Positions 1-11,747 of a DNA stretch of 64,000 nt are shown here, piece after piece; position 1 is the first letter of the stretch; every line of letters begins with the position of its first letter. This DNA comes from Halomonas cupida (lineage in GTDB: Bacteria; Pseudomonadota; Gammaproteobacteria; Pseudomonadales; Halomonadaceae), in contig NZ_FRCA01000002.1 in the NCBI RefSeq assembly GCF_900142755.1, positions 124,001 through 188,000 of the forward strand, in the 5' to 3' direction. Position numbers and translations under genes: made by a program. Below the pieces are notes generated by a model. The model saw nothing but the letters and a program-made list of their open reading frames with translations. It was not told the DNA's origin and did no database searches.

Positions 1-104
1 TAGACCCAGAAACCGAAGAGCTTGGTTCCAGCCGCGTCGTGATGGTCGTGATCGTGGTCATGCCCGTGGGCATGACCTTCAGTTTTCAGAGTATCGGTAG
101 CCAT
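1..104 (-). CDS. cyoC: Cytochrome bo3 quinol oxidase subunit III, N-terminal part
   Basis: Only the first 34 codons lie in the window, so this is a partial gene running off the left edge. The ATG is at 104-102, two bases beyond the cyoB stop codon, which is the usual cyoABCD order. The visible residues begin [10 protein letters not shown] and then run into a histidine/aspartate-rich stretch ([13 protein letters not shown]) before a hydrophobic start (KLFGFWV). Subunit III is a membrane subunit without redox centres that supports subunit I. The identification rests mainly on position and the hydrophobic start after the His-rich tail. Confidence 0.8.
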   Translation of the reverse strand, partial: MATDTLKTEGHAHGHDHDHDHHDAAGTKLFGFWV

Positions 105-106
105 GA

Positions 107-2089
107 TTACGCCTGCATCTCCGCACGTTTCTGGACTTCGCGCTCAATACGCTCGACCTCGGCTGCCGGCACGTAGTAATCAACATCGTTGTTGAAAATA
201 CGCGCCATGAAAGTGGCAAAGATCGCGATACCACTGACAATGGCCAGCCACCAGATATGCCACACCAGAGCGAAGCCCAACACGGTGGAGAATGCCCCCA
301 TGACCGGCGCTTCCCAGGTGTTCTTGGGCATATGGATGTCCTTGTACGGAGCCTTGGGCTTCGGCGCCGTGCCTCCGTTCTTCTGCTTCATCTCCCAGAA
401 GGCATCAACACTGTTGACCTCGGGCAGGTGAGCAAAGTTGTAGAACTGGGGCGGAGACGCAGTAGCCCACTCCAGGGTGCGAGCATCCCACGGATCACCG
501 GTGAGATCCTGGTTCTGCTTGCGATCACGGATACTGACAAACACCTGAATCAGCGTGCAGACAATACCGCACAGGATAGTCACAGCGCCCAACCAGGCGA
601 TGAGCATCAGCGGCTGCCAGCTACCGTCCTCGTAGGACTGCATACGACGCACCGCACCGTAGAAGCTCAGCACGTACAGCGGCATGAAGGCCAGATAGAA
701 GCCGACCAGCCAGCACCAGAAGGAACGCTTGCCCCACTTCTCGTTCAGCGTGAAGCCGAAGGCCTTGGGGAACCAGTAGGTCAGGCCCGCCATCATCCCG
801 AACACCACGCCGCCGATGATGACGTTGTGGAAGTGGGCGATAACGAACAGGCTGTTGTGCAGCACGAAGTTGGCCGCCGGCACGGACAGCATCACACCGG
901 TCATACCGCCGAGGGTAAAGGTGATGATGAAGCCGATGGTCCACAGTACCGGAGAGGTGAACTCCAGACGCCCGCGATACATGGTGAACAGCCAGTTGAA
1001 CACCTTCACCCCGGTGGGGATCGCGATGATCATGGTCATGATGCCGAAGAAGGCATTGACGTTGGCACCGGCGCCCATGGTGAAGAAGTGGTGCAACCAG
1101 ACGATGAATGACAGGATGGTAATCGCCACTGTCGCCCACACCATGGTGCCGTAACCGAACAGGCGCTTGCGTGCAAAGGTCGCAATGACCTCGGAGAACA
1201 CACCGAATGCCGGCAGAATAAGGATGTACACCTCAGGATGGCCCCAGGCCCAGATGAGGTTGACGTACATCATCATGTTGCCACCCATATCGGTGGTGAA
1301 GAAGTGTGTTCCCAGATAGCGATCCAGCGTCAGGAACGCGATGGTGGCCGTCAGGATCGGGAAGGATGCGATGATCAACACGTTGGCGCACAGAGACGTC
1401 CAGGTGAAGATCGGCATGTGGAACATCTTCATGCCCTTGGTGCGCATCTTGATGATGGTAACGAAGAAGTTGATACCGGTCAGGGTCGTACCGATGCCCG
1501 ATATCTGCAACGCCCATATCCAGTAATCCACCCCGACCCCGGGACTGTAATCTATGCCCGATAGTGGCACATAGGCCAGCCAGCCAGTGGTGGCGAACTC
1601 ACCTACGAACAGTGAGACGTTGACCAGAATCACACCGGCCGCGAACAACCAGAAACTCAGGTTGTTGAGGAACGGGAAGGCCACATCACGCGCGCCGATC
1701 TGCAGCGGCACGACCAGGTTCATCAAACCGATGACCATGGGCATGGCAACAAAGAAGATCATGATCACACCGTGAGCGGTGAAGATCTGATCATAGTGAT
1801 GTGGCGGCAGGAAGCCTTCGGAGCCAGCCGAGGCCATGGCCAACTGGCTACGCATCATGAAGGCATCGGCAAAGCCGCGCAACAGCATGACCAGCGCCAC
1901 GATGAAGTACATGATGCCAAGCTTCTTGTGGTCGATGGAGGTCAACCACTCACGCCACAGATAGCCCCACTTCTTGAAGTAGGTGATGGCGCCCACCACC
2001 ACGAGTCCCCCCAGAGCGATGGCCAGGAAGGTCACCACCAGGATGGGTTCGTGAATCGGGATGTCATCCAGACTGAGTTTTCCGAACAT
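107..2089 (-). CDS. cyoB: Cytochrome bo3 ubiquinol oxidase subunit I
   Basis: This is the catalytic subunit of a proton-pumping terminal quinol oxidase in the inner membrane (ubiquinol + O2 to ubiquinone + water). At 660 residues it has the length of E. coli CyoB. Visible motifs are the quinol-site residues R71, D75, H98 and Q101, the low-spin haem ligand H106, the WGHPEVY segment (copper B histidine, proton-channel Glu, cross-linked Tyr), the HHFFTMG copper B pair, and the HFHNV haem ligands. E. coli numbering holds from the N-terminus to at least H106. The start ATG lies 4 bases after the cyoA stop, so the two are co-transcribed. Nothing looks degraded. Confidence 0.97.
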   Translation of the reverse strand: MFGKLSLDDIPIHEPILVVTFLAIALGGLVVVGAITYFKKWGYLWREWLTSIDHKKLGIMYFIVALVMLLRGFADAFMMRSQLAMASAGSEGFLPPHHYDQIFTAHGVIMIFFVAMPMVIGLMNLVVPLQIGARDVAFPFLNNLSFWLFAAGVILVNVSLFVGEFATTGWLAYVPLSGIDYSPGVGVDYWIWALQISGIGTTLTGINFFVTIIKMRTKGMKMFHMPIFTWTSLCANVLIIASFPILTATIAFLTLDRYLGTHFFTTDMGGNMMMYVNLIWAWGHPEVYILILPAFGVFSEVIATFARKRLFGYGTMVWATVAITILSFIVWLHHFFTMGAGANVNAFFGIMTMIIAIPTGVKVFNWLFTMYRGRLEFTSPVLWTIGFIITFTLGGMTGVMLSVPAANFVLHNSLFVIAHFHNVIIGGVVFGMMAGLTYWFPKAFGFTLNEKWGKRSFWCWLVGFYLAFMPLYVLSFYGAVRRMQSYEDGSWQPLMLIAWLGAVTILCGIVCTLIQVFVSIRDRKQNQDLTGDPWDARTLEWATASPPQFYNFAHLPEVNSVDAFWEMKQKNGGTAPKPKAPYKDIHMPKNTWEAPVMGAFSTVLGFALVWHIWWLAIVSGIAIFATFMARIFNNDVDYYVPAAEVERIEREVQKRAEMQA

Positions 2090-2093
2090 GATT

Positions 2094-3080
2094 TTACTCC
2101 GCTGCCTCCGCGCTCATGGACTCGCCATAGGTCTGTGGCTCGTCACCCTTGGCGCTTTCGCCATTACCGAACCCTTCCGCGTAGGCGTCTGCATACTGCG
2201 CCATCTGCTCAGAGTGCTGGCCACCGGCGTGGAAGCTCTTGATGATGTTCTCGTAGAGAGACGAGGAAATGTCGGAGAAGTACTTGATGAAATGACCTTC
2301 GGTAGGCTTGGCCAGCTCGTAGTACTCCTCGGGGAAAGTCAGCGTATCGGGCGCTTCACGTACCTGCGCCACCCAGTTGTCGAAGTCTTCCTGCGACCCG
2401 ACGTGGGCATCGAAGTACATGTCGGCAAAGCCTGCGCCACTGTAGTTGGTGGAGCGACCACGATACACGCCCTGCTCTTCCGCGATCAGGTGAACATCGT
2501 TATCCATGCCAGCCATGGCATAGATCTGGCTACCCAGCTGCGGAATGAAGAAGGAGTTCATGACCGAGCCGGAAGTCACGCGGAAACGCACCGGAGTGTC
2601 TTCGGGGAATGCCAGCTCATTGACAGTGGCAATGCCCTGCTCGGGATAGATGAACAGCCACTTCCAGTCGAGCGAAACGGCCTCGATGACCATGGGTTCG
2701 TTCTGACCTTCTTCAGCCTCGAGCGGCTTGTGAGGGTCAAGGCTATGGGAGGTATACCAGGTCAACAGCGCAAGGAACACGATAATGACGCAGGGAATGA
2801 ACCAGACGACGGCCTCGATCTTGGTCGAGTGATGCCAATCCGGGGCATAGGTAGCGTCCTTGTTGCCCTTGCGATAGCGCCAGGCAAACGCGAGGGTCAG
2901 CACAATAACCGGCACCACCACGATCTGCATCAGACCGAAGGCGGTGAGGATCAGGGTGCGCTGCTCCTGACCGATTTCCCCCTTCGGATCCAGCAGGGCT
3001 GAACTACAGCCCGCCAGCACCAGGGGTAGCGCCAGCATCAGCACAAGGCCGAGCGCGCGCAGGTAGGGATTTCTTCTCAT
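2094..3080 (-). CDS. cyoA: Cytochrome bo3 ubiquinol oxidase subunit II (lipoprotein)
   Basis: Subunit II of the quinol oxidase, first gene of the cyo operon. It starts with a lipoprotein signal peptide whose lipobox L-A-G-C ends at Cys25, followed by two membrane helices (about residues 43-68 and 87-108) and a periplasmic cupredoxin-like domain. Quinol oxidases lack the CuA ligands of cytochrome c oxidase, consistent with what is seen here. At 328 residues it is slightly longer than E. coli CyoA. The C-terminal tail is acidic and rich in Glu, Ala and Ser, which is common in halophile proteins. Confidence 0.95.
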   Translation of the reverse strand: MRRNPYLRALGLVLMLALPLVLAGCSSALLDPKGEIGQEQRTLILTAFGLMQIVVVPVIVLTLAFAWRYRKGNKDATYAPDWHHSTKIEAVVWFIPCVIIVFLALLTWYTSHSLDPHKPLEAEEGQNEPMVIEAVSLDWKWLFIYPEQGIATVNELAFPEDTPVRFRVTSGSVMNSFFIPQLGSQIYAMAGMDNDVHLIAEEQGVYRGRSTNYSGAGFADMYFDAHVGSQEDFDNWVAQVREAPDTLTFPEEYYELAKPTEGHFIKYFSDISSSLYENIIKSFHAGGQHSEQMAQYADAYAEGFGNGESAKGDEPQTYGESMSAEAAE

Positions 3081-3599
3081 GTAACAACCTCGTCCGGGCT
3101 AGGAGGCGGAATATCAGAGCTCACGAGCAACGGCTCTCGTGTCGTGCCGGAGGCGGCCCGGCGCCGGGAACATATCTTACGTCATTCAGCACTTCGTATG
3201 AGATGGTCCCGCCAACGCCATTGCACCCATGGCAAGATCCCATGCCACAACAAGCACACTGCCCTCGACAGGAATGTCGATGGCAGAAACACGCGCTATG
3301 GAATGAGACTGGCGGTATTGTCGACAGGCACCGGGGTCTTGAGAAGCGACGATTTGCCGCAGGGGTGTCGCACCCACCCTTGATCTGCTTTCAGGAACCG
3401 GCGCAAACCACCGCCTGACGGGGTATTCGGCCAATCCACAAGGGGTAGGAGCTTCGCCTGAGAAGGTGATTTACTTATGCGCAGTGTAGCCAAATTCACA
3501 TGCCGGGAACGAAGAAAGTCTCAACGGGTCACAATCGTTCTGTCCAGTACCTGGTGACCGGCAGCGTACAGTTGGAGCTACCGAGCCACTCTGGCCAGG
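3081..3599. other. Intergenic region upstream of cyo and downstream of deoR
   Basis: This 519-base stretch must contain the minus-strand cyo promoter, expected near 3081-3250, but I see no operator that I can assign (no convincing FNR, ArcA or Fur palindrome). The open frames here have no recognisable domains, so I call no gene. I see no clear terminator for the minus-strand deoR gene. Confidence 0.5.
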
Positions 3600-4370
3600 T
3601 CAGGTATGGACCTGCACCAGCCGCAGCCACTCCATACTGCGAGTCTTCAGTTCCTTCCAGGCACGCCCATGGGTGACCACTACATCAACGTCTTCCAGAT
3701 CACCATAGAAGGCCGGGCGCAGTGTTTCCCACTTGCTGTCATCGAACACCAGAATACGTTGAGCCGCCGTTTCCAACGCAGCCTGCTTGGGCGCCACCTC
3801 ATGGAAGTGATAGCAACTCAGGCCTCGCTCGGGATGCACGCCGGCTGCGGTGATGAACGCACGGTTGATCCCCAGTGCGCGTACCTGCCTGGCGATGTCT
3901 TCGCCCTCGAAGGATTGCGATACTGCCTGATACAGACCACCCAACAATATCAGTCGCACACCATCGAGCTTGCTGACGGCCTGAGCGACATTGAGCGCGT
4001 AAGTCACCACTGTCAGCTCGCGCCATCCCGATAACTCCGGGACCATCGGTAACAGCGTCGTACCGCAATCGATGAACAGAGTATCGCCATCCTCGATGAA
4101 GCTCGCTGCACTACGACACAGCTCGGTCTTGAGCTCGATGCGCCGTCCCTGCTGACGCTGGAGGTCATAGAGTGGCTGGAATTGCGGATCATCGCGACGC
4201 ACCAGATGTCCGCCCATCAACATCAATGGACTCTCGCTGGACGACAGGTCACGCCGCAGGGTCATCTCCGAGACCCCACACAGCATGGCCGCATCGGCCA
4301 GTCGCAGACTCCCGCCTCCGGAAAGAGCCTGCAGCAGGCGCTCCTGTCGCTCGACACTGCGTCGATTCAT
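3600..4370 (-). CDS. deoR: DeoR-family repressor of the deo operon
   Basis: Transcriptional repressor of nucleoside catabolism, 256 residues when started at the ATG at 4370, which has GGAGAG about ten bases upstream. The frame stays open to 4517, but that 49-residue extension has no family counterpart. The N-terminus is a DeoR winged helix-turn-helix (about residues 5-50, with L-C-G-V-S-E-M-T-L-R-R-D-L). The C-terminus is a sugar-phosphate isomerase-like effector domain with F-I-D-C-G-T-T and A-A-G-V-H motifs resembling E. coli DeoR, which senses deoxyribose-5-phosphate. It is divergent from tsx-nupC-deoCABD-cdd, and a TGTTA-N6-TAACA palindrome lies between them. Confidence 0.9.
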   Translation of the reverse strand: MNRRSVERQERLLQALSGGGSLRLADAAMLCGVSEMTLRRDLSSSESPLMLMGGHLVRRDDPQFQPLYDLQRQQGRRIELKTELCRSAASFIEDGDTLFIDCGTTLLPMVPELSGWRELTVVTYALNVAQAVSKLDGVRLILLGGLYQAVSQSFEGEDIARQVRALGINRAFITAAGVHPERGLSCYHFHEVAPKQAALETAAQRILVFDDSKWETLRPAFYGDLEDVDVVVTHGRAWKELKTRSMEWLRLVQVHT

Positions 4371-4519
4371 CGTCGAAGTACTCTCCTCATTCGCTGGCCC
4401 AGGAGCTCTCCAGTTCCAGGCACCAGGTTCTCGTACCCAAGGTGATAGGTTAATTAAGCATGCCCTGAACAATCGCAGCCAGCCAACGTTACTGGCATGG
4501 AAGACACGACCCAGCACAA

Positions 4520-4535
4520 TGTTAAAAAAATAACA
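4520..4535. promoter_or_regulatory. Putative DeoR operator
   Basis: A perfect inverted repeat TGTTA-AAAAAA-TAACA, extended by two matching bases on each side (4518-4537). The 16-base layout with five-base arms and a six-base spacer is that of the E. coli deo operator (TGTTA-GAATTC-TAACA). A further TGTTA half-site follows at 4541-4545. It lies 150 bases upstream of the deoR start and 220 bases upstream of tsx, so one repressor could control both. Confidence 0.75.
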
Positions 4536-4755
4536 TTATATGTTACCATCCTCTCACACGAGGAAATGCAGACGCCACGAGGTTTTCCGTGCTGGCTGCC
4601 GCCAGGCAATGGGGAGAATTGCTGATCGGCATATGAGGTAGGTCACGCCACGGCCCGGTACCGACCGCTAGTATAGGCACCGCCTGGTGTCCGCGTTTCC
4701 AGAGGGAACCATTGCCACACCCAACAACAACCAGGCATCACTACGAGTACTCATC

Positions 4756-5559
4756 ATGTCGCGCTATGCATCCTCGACTGTCGCAGCTGCCACTCTGGCA
4801 ATTGCCACCTTTTCTTCCGCTGCTCAGGCAGAAGGCCCGCAGTGGTCCTTTGCCAACGCCTCGATCAACTATCTGGACTGGTCCAGTGGTACCGAATCAC
4901 GCACCGCTGACAACGCCGCCAAGAGCGACTTCTACTACCTCGAATTGGAAGGTGGCCTCGGCTACTCCTGGGGTGAGTTCTATGGTTTCTTCGATATCGA
5001 GAACCCGGGACACGATCATTTCGACGAGGACAGCAACGGCCAGGACAACTTTCGCACCGCTGCCAAGGTGACTTCTCACCTGTATCTCGGCGAGAGTCCC
5101 TTCTCGCTGTACCTGCATGTCTACGATTTCCGAGACTACGGGTTCAATGGCCGCGAACAGGATCAGATTCTCGGCTTCGGCTATCGTCATACCTTCGACA
5201 ACGGCCTGTGGGTGAAACCCTTCCTCGGCGCCGCGCGCGTCCAGAGTGACGGCTACACTGGCATGAATGGCGGCATGCTGGGCTGGGTACTGGGCTACGA
5301 TTTCAAGGCCTTCGACCAGTCATTCAGCCTGACCAACTGGCACGAGCAGACGTTCGAGCGTGATGACGAGTACCTCGAGCAGAACTATGTCGGCGATAAG
5401 GCAGACAGTGTCGGCACCAACGGCGCCGTGGCCCTGTGGTGGCATCCGCATCCGGCGATCACTACCGGTGTGCAGTACCGTTACTCCGACAACAAGCTCG
5501 GCACGCCGAATCAGTACCAGAACGCCATGATCTACTCCATCAAGTTCAACTTCCTGTAG
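4756..5559 (+). CDS. tsx: Tsx-like nucleoside-specific outer-membrane channel
   Basis: Outer-membrane beta-barrel porin predicted to pass nucleosides, 267 residues. The ATG at 4756 is preferred over an upstream GTG at 4687 because it opens directly onto a signal peptide ([19 protein letters not shown], cleavage likely after SSAAQA). The mature part has alternating aromatic/polar strands, the barrel-type ending Y-S-I-K-F-N-F-L with a terminal hydrophobic residue, and Tsx-like features ([24 protein letters not shown]). It is first in the deo cluster, 13 bases before nupC. The upstream ribosome-binding site is weak. Family assignment is firm; substrate is inferred from context. Confidence 0.87.
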   Translation: MSRYASSTVAAATLAIATFSSAAQAEGPQWSFANASINYLDWSSGTESRTADNAAKSDFYYLELEGGLGYSWGEFYGFFDIENPGHDHFDEDSNGQDNFRTAAKVTSHLYLGESPFSLYLHVYDFRDYGFNGREQDQILGFGYRHTFDNGLWVKPFLGAARVQSDGYTGMNGGMLGWVLGYDFKAFDQSFSLTNWHEQTFERDDEYLEQNYVGDKADSVGTNGAVALWWHPHPAITTGVQYRYSDNKLGTPNQYQNAMIYSIKFNFL

Positions 5560-5572
5560 AGGCGAATGGACC

Positions 5573-6838
5573 ATGACACTTCTCATGAGCCTGGTAGGCA
5601 TGGCGACGCTGGTCGCCATTGCCATCCTGTTCTCCTATAACCGCAAATCCATTCGTCTGCGCACTGTTGTCGGCGCCTTCCTCATTCAGGCAGGTCTAGG
5701 AGCCTTCGTCCTCTACGTGCCCTTCGGCCAGGATCTGCTGAAGACGGTCTCCGATGCCGTCAGTCAGGTGCTGGTCTACGGCAACGACGGCATCGACTTC
5801 CTGTTCGGCAACCTGGCCAACGTCGACAATATTGGCTTCGTGTTTGCCATCAAGGTACTGCCGATCATTATCTTCTTCTCGTCGCTGACCGCCGTGCTCT
5901 ACTACCTGGGCATCATGCAGTGGGTCGTGCGCCTGCTGGGCGGCGCTCTGCAGAAGGTGCTGGGTACCTCGCGCACAGAATCACTGTCCGCAACCGCCAA
6001 CATCTTTGTCGGCCAGACGGAAGCCCCGCTGGTGGTGCGACCCTATATCGCGCGCATGACCGACTCTCAGCTGTTCGCCGTCATGTGTGGTGGCCTGGCG
6101 TCGGTGGCCGGCTCGGTGCTGGCCGGCTATGCCTCGCTGGGTATTCCCATGGAATACCTGGTTGCCGCCTCCTTCATGGCCGCTCCTGGCGGACTGTTGT
6201 TCGCCAAGCTGATCATGCCCGAGACCAGCGAAGACCCCGACAGTGCCGAGCGTACCGAGGACAACACCGACGAGGATGACAAACCCGTCAACGTGATCGA
6301 TGCGGCCTGCTCCGGCGCATCCTCAGGCCTGCAGCTAGCCGCCAACGTCGGTGCCATGCTGCTGGCCTTCATTGCCTTGATCGCCATGCTCAATGGCATC
6401 CTCGGTGGCATCGGCGGCTGGTTCGGCGTCGAGAACCTGAGCCTGGAGATGATCCTTGGTTGGGTATTCTCGCCCCTGGCCTTCCTGCTCGGAGTTCCGT
6501 GGGCAGAAGCCAACATCGCCGGTTCCTTCATTGGCCAGAAGCTGGTCGTCAACGAGTTCGTCGCCTTCATCAATCTGGCGCCATATATCGATGGCAGCCA
6601 GGTCGTCGAGGCTACCGGCGAGGTCATGAGTGCCCATACAGCGGCCATTCTATCCTTCGCACTCTGTGGCTTTGCCAACCTTTCATCCATCGCCATCCTG
6701 CTCGGCGGGCTCGGCGGCATTGCACCGAGCCGTCGTCATGACATTGCCCGTTTCGGCATCCGCGCGGTACTGGCCGGCACCCTCTCCAACCTGATGTCCG
6801 CCTGCATCGCCGGCTTCTTCATCGCCCTGGGGGCTTGA
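5573..6838 (+). CDS. nupC: NupC-family concentrative nucleoside transporter
   Basis: Inner-membrane cation-coupled nucleoside symporter, 421 residues, the usual size for bacterial CNT proteins. It has an N-terminal transmembrane region, a central gate-like nucleoside-recognition domain, the conserved F-V-G-Q-T-E-A-P-L segment (about residue 144) and [13 protein letters not shown] (about 320), which are substrate and sodium contact regions in this family. An acidic cytoplasmic loop (about 220-240) fits a halophile. It sits between the outer-membrane Tsx channel and the cytosolic deo enzymes, giving a complete import path. Confidence 0.93.
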   Translation: MTLLMSLVGMATLVAIAILFSYNRKSIRLRTVVGAFLIQAGLGAFVLYVPFGQDLLKTVSDAVSQVLVYGNDGIDFLFGNLANVDNIGFVFAIKVLPIIIFFSSLTAVLYYLGIMQWVVRLLGGALQKVLGTSRTESLSATANIFVGQTEAPLVVRPYIARMTDSQLFAVMCGGLASVAGSVLAGYASLGIPMEYLVAASFMAAPGGLLFAKLIMPETSEDPDSAERTEDNTDEDDKPVNVIDAACSGASSGLQLAANVGAMLLAFIALIAMLNGILGGIGGWFGVENLSLEMILGWVFSPLAFLLGVPWAEANIAGSFIGQKLVVNEFVAFINLAPYIDGSQVVEATGEVMSAHTAAILSFALCGFANLSSIAILLGGLGGIAPSRRHDIARFGIRAVLAGTLSNLMSACIAGFFIALGA

Positions 6839-6858
6839 TCACCATCCAGCCCTTTCCA

Positions 6859-6881
6859 TCGGGCCGCCCCGGGCGGCCCGA
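6859..6881 (+). terminator. GC-rich hairpin between nupC and deoC
   Basis: Inverted repeat TCGGGCCGCC / GGCGGCCCGA with a three-base loop, just after the nupC stop. There is no T-tract, so it may be a partial terminator or an mRNA-processing hairpin separating transporter and enzyme expression rather than a full stop. Confidence 0.5.
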
Positions 6882-6953
6882 CTGTCTGAATCCCGTGACG
6901 TTCAGCTCTGGACCATTCACCTCCCGAGTCTCGATCCCGGCTCGTTGAACTTC

Positions 6954-7081
6954 GAGTCCTGAACATGACCTATCAATTATAGAGTCCCGAAGACGACGTA
7001 CATTTGAGAGTCCCGAACACGACTTACGTTTGAGAGTCCCGACCATGACTCAAGCTGGAGCCCCGATAATGACTGACCTGA
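6954..7081 (+). repeat. Five degenerate 24-28 bp tandem repeats ending at the deoC start
   Basis: Units begin at 6954, 6982, 7008, 7034 and 7058, each opening with GAGTCCYGA or GAGCCCCGA and continuing with a variant of C/A-ATGAC. The last unit contains the real deoC ribosome-binding site and start codon, and the unit before it contains an in-frame ATG at 7045. The array therefore looks like serial duplication of the deoC translation-initiation region. Confidence 0.8.
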
Positions 7082-7844
7082 CCCGCATCGCCCGCCAGGC
7101 ACTGCCCCTGATGGATCTCACCAGCCTCAACGCCGATGACAATGATGCTGTCATCGAGAGCCTGTGCCAGCGCGCTGGAACACCGGCCGGTTCACCTGCC
7201 GCCGTGTGCATCTATCCCCAGTTCATCGTAACCGCTCGTCGCGCCTTGACCGCTCACCAGCTCGACAAGAAGGTTCGGGTTGCGACTGTTACCAACTTCC
7301 CGGCAGGCAATGAGGATGTCATGACGGCGGCACGCGAGACCCGCGACGCAGTCGCCGCAGGCGCCGATGAAGTCGATGTGGTCTTCCCCTGGCGTGCCTT
7401 GATGGCCGGTGATGAGAGCACCGGGCTCGAGCTGGTCGAAATGTCGAAAGCCGCCAGTGGTGGCCGCCTGCTCAAGGTGATCATCGAAAGCGGCGAGCTC
7501 AAGGATCCACAGCTGATCCGTCGCGCCTCGGAGCTGGCTATCGCCGGCGGCGCCGATTTCATCAAGACATCTACCGGCAAGGTGGCCGTCAATGCCACAC
7601 CGGAAGCCGCGCGCGTCATGCTCGAGGTTATCCGCGACAGCAAGCAGCCGGTCGGCTTCAAGGCTGCCGGTGGCGTACGTTCTGCAGAAGATGCCGCGAT
7701 CTACCTGCAACTGGCCAACGACATCATGGGCCCCGGCTGGGTCTCCCCCGAGACCTTCCGTTTCGGCGCCTCTGGATTGCTGGACAACCTGCTGATGACG
7801 CTGGGTGTCGGTGTCGACGCAGGGGGCAACACGGAGGGCTACTG

Positions 7845-7845
<1 letters not shown>
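7069..7845 (+). CDS. deoC: Deoxyribose-phosphate aldolase
   Basis: Cleaves 2-deoxyribose-5-phosphate to glyceraldehyde-3-phosphate and acetaldehyde in the cytosol. The 258-residue protein aligns from its first residues with E. coli DeoC (MTDL..., A-L-x-L-M-D-L-T-x-L-N). The Schiff-base lysine is K166 in D-F-I-K-T-S-T-G-K, and the second active-site lysine is K198 in [13 protein letters not shown] 7069 is chosen over the in-frame ATG 7045 because of that alignment; GGAG lies nine bases upstream. Its stop overlaps the deoA start by one base, so translation is coupled. Confidence 0.96.
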
Positions 7846-9205
<1,360 letters not shown>

Positions 9206-9209
<4 letters not shown>

Positions 9210-10462
9210 CTGCCGCTAATCCAACAACACGACCAGCAACACGCGCCATCGTGCTGGTCATGGACTCCTTCGGCATCGGCGCCGCGCCGGATGCCGACCG
9301 CTTCGGCGATGCCGGCTCCGACACCCTGGGACATATCGCAGCGGCCTGTGCCAATGGTGAGGCGGACGAGCGTGGCCGCCAGGGGCCGCTACAACTGCCC
9401 AACCTGGCGCGCCTGGGACTGTTCCATGCCCATCGGGCAGCGACCGGCAGCACCGCCGCCGGAATCGAACTCGGCGACACCGACAGCGCATGGGGACATG
9501 CCCGCGAAGTGTCCTCCGGCAAGGACACGCCGTCCGGCCACTGGGAGATCGCCGGTGTTCCGGTGCGCTTCGATTGGGGCTATTTCGAGTCCCGGAACAA
9601 CAGCTTTCCCACTGAGCTGCTCGACGCTCTGATCCGTGACGCCGAACTGCCCGGCGTCATCGGCAACTGCCACGCCTCCGGCACCGAGATCATTGCACGA
9701 CTCGGTGAGGAACACTGCCGTACCGGCAAGCCGATCGTCTACACCTCGGCGGACAGCGTCTTCCAGATCGCCGCCCATGAGCAGACCTTCGGCCTCGAAC
9801 GTCTGCTGACGCTGTGCGAGACGGCTCGTGAGTTGCTCGAACCATACAACATCGGCCGAGTCATCGCCCGCCCCTTCGTCGGCAATGACGCCAGCGACTT
9901 CCAGCGCACCGGAAACCGTCGCGACTACAGCGTCGAGCCGCCCTCTGCCACCGTGCTGCAAAAGCTGACCGAGGCGGATGGAGAGGTCGTGGCCATCGGC
10001 AAGATCGCCGATATCTACGCTCACTGCGGGATTTCCCGGTTGATCAAGGCTTCCGGGCACGATGCGCTGATGGATGCCACCCTCGCGGCCATGGACGAAG
10101 ACGGCACGCATCAGTTGATCATGACCAACTTCGTCGATTTCGACATGACCTACGGCCACCGCCGTGATATGCCGGGCTATGCCGCTGCGCTCGAAGCCTT
10201 CGATGCGCGTCTGCCGGAATTACTGCAGCGTCTGCGCCCCGATGACCTGCTGGTGATCACTGCAGATCACGGCTGCGATCCTACCTGGCATGGCACCGAC
10301 CATACTCGCGAATATATTCCCGTACTCGCGCACGGTGCCGGACTCGGCGCACAGGCCCTTGGCGAGCGCAGCAGTTTTGCCGATATCGGTCAGTCACTGG
10401 CCAGTTACTTCCACCTCGATCCCATGGATGATGGCGTGAGCTTCATGCCACCCAGCCCCTGA
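9206..10462 (+). CDS. deoB: Phosphopentomutase
   Basis: Converts (deoxy)ribose-1-phosphate to the 5-phosphate, linking the phosphorylases to DeoC. At 418 residues it has the family length, with alkaline-phosphatase-superfamily metal motifs: [12 protein letters not shown] near the N-terminus, the catalytic [12 protein letters not shown], and the C-terminal [16 protein letters not shown] with manganese ligands. The start codon lies in an ATGA overlap with deoA. Confidence 0.96.
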
Positions 10463-10474
10463 CAGGAGACGCTC

Positions 10475-11224
10475 ATGGCAACGCCCCATATCAAGGCAGA
10501 ACGTGGCGACTTTGCGGATACCGTGCTGATGCCGGGTGATCCCCTGCGCGCCCGCTATATCGCCGAAACCTTTCTCGACGAAGCACGCCTGGTCAACGAC
10601 GTCCGCAACATGTACGGCTATACCGGCACCTACAAGGGCCGTGAGATTTCGGTGATGGGCCACGGCATGGGAATTCCTTCGGTATCCATTTATGCGAAGG
10701 AATTGATTACCGAGTTCGGCGCCAGAAGCCTGATCCGTGTCGGCTCCTGCGGTGCCGTACGCGACGACATCAAGGTGCGCGATGTGATCATCGGCCTTGG
10801 CGCCAGCACCGACTCCGGGGTCAATCGTTCACGCTTCCGTGGCCTCGATTTCGCCGCCATCGCTGACTTCGAGTTGACCCGTCACACGGTCGACGCCGCC
10901 GCGCAACAGGGTGTGCCGGTCAAGGTCGGCAACATCTTCTCCGCCGACCTGTTCTATCACCCGGACCCGGCGCTGGTGGAGACCCTGCGGCAATACGGCA
11001 TTGTCGGTGTCGAAATGGAAGCCGCCGGTCTGTATGGCGTTGCTGCCGAGTTCGGCGCTCGGGCGATGACCATCTGCACCGTCTCCGACCACATCGTCAA
11101 TGGCGACTCCCTGTCCAGCGATGATCGCGCCACCACCTTTGACGAAATGATGAAGGTCGCGCTGGAAGCGGTGTTGCGTGATGACGAGGCCAACGGAGGC
11201 AGTACCAACGGAGACAATGCATGA
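10475..11224 (+). CDS. deoD: Purine-nucleoside phosphorylase, DeoD type
   Basis: Hexameric-type purine nucleoside phosphorylase that releases purine bases and (deoxy)ribose-1-phosphate. Motifs are [10 protein letters not shown] (phosphate binding), the [12 protein letters not shown] family signature, the E-M-E-A-A ribose contact, and T-V-S-D-H with the catalytic Asp. The 249 residues slightly exceed E. coli DeoD (239) through an acidic, Asn/Gly-rich tail. It is preceded by a good AGGAG site and overlaps cdd by four bases. Confidence 0.95.
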   Translation: MATPHIKAERGDFADTVLMPGDPLRARYIAETFLDEARLVNDVRNMYGYTGTYKGREISVMGHGMGIPSVSIYAKELITEFGARSLIRVGSCGAVRDDIKVRDVIIGLGASTDSGVNRSRFRGLDFAAIADFELTRHTVDAAAQQGVPVKVGNIFSADLFYHPDPALVETLRQYGIVGVEMEAAGLYGVAAEFGARAMTICTVSDHIVNGDSLSSDDRATTFDEMMKVALEAVLRDDEANGGSTNGDNA

Positions 11225-11646
11225 CTGACACCATCCCGACACAGATTGTCGAGGCGTTGATCAAAGTCCGTGGGCGCGCCTATGTTCCCTACTCCGACCA
11301 CCCGGTCGGCGCACTACTGATCTGCGAGTCCGGCCAGCAATTCGTCGGCGCCAATGTCGAGGTGGCCCATTACAAGGGGCTCTGTGCCGAAGCATCAGCG
11401 ATTGCTGCCATGATCAGTGCCGGGGAGCAGCGCCTGCGAGAGGTCTATGTGATCGGCCCGGGCGAGCACCTGTGTACACCCTGCGGCGACTGTCGTCAGC
11501 GTCTGCGCGAGTTCGCCACCCCGGACACCGTGATTCGTGTGGTCGACGCCCAGGGGCAGCTACTCAAGCGCTACACCATGGACGAGCTGCTGCCCGACTC
11601 CTTCGGTCCAGAGAACCTCGGTCGAGACTCCGCGATGGGGCGTTGA
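11221..11646 (+). CDS. cdd: Cytidine deaminase, short tetrameric type
   Basis: Hydrolytic deamination of cytidine and deoxycytidine to uridine and deoxyuridine, feeding the phosphorylases upstream. The 141-residue length is that of the tetrameric class, with C-A-E-A-S (zinc Cys and catalytic Glu) and C-T-P-C-G-D-C (two zinc cysteines). It starts in an ATGA overlap with deoD and is the last gene of the operon, followed by a strong terminator. Confidence 0.95.
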   Translation: MTDTIPTQIVEALIKVRGRAYVPYSDHPVGALLICESGQQFVGANVEVAHYKGLCAEASAIAAMISAGEQRLREVYVIGPGEHLCTPCGDCRQRLREFATPDTVIRVVDAQGQLLKRYTMDELLPDSFGPENLGRDSAMGR

Positions 11647-11692
11647 TGGCAAGCCTCCTGACCTCTCCCCCCAGCACGATCAACACATCTTC

Positions 11693-11718
11693 AAGGCCGG
11701 CAGCAGCCGGCCTTTTTA
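11693..11718 (+). terminator. Rho-independent terminator of the deo operon
   Basis: AGGCCGGC-AGCA-GCCGGCCT stem-loop followed by TTTTAT, 48 bases after the cdd stop. It also separates the deo operon from the convergent channel gene. Confidence 0.9.
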
Positions 11719-11747
11719 TCATCGACCGCTTTTCATCATCGGAAGCC

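Noticed and set aside
257-1111. Plus-strand open frame antisense to cyoB
   Set aside because: His/Asp/Gly-rich shadow of the conserved cyoB reading frame.
4371-4517. 49-residue N-terminal extension of DeoR
   Set aside because: The internal ATG at 4370 has GGAGAG upstream and gives the family length; the extension overlaps the likely promoter region.
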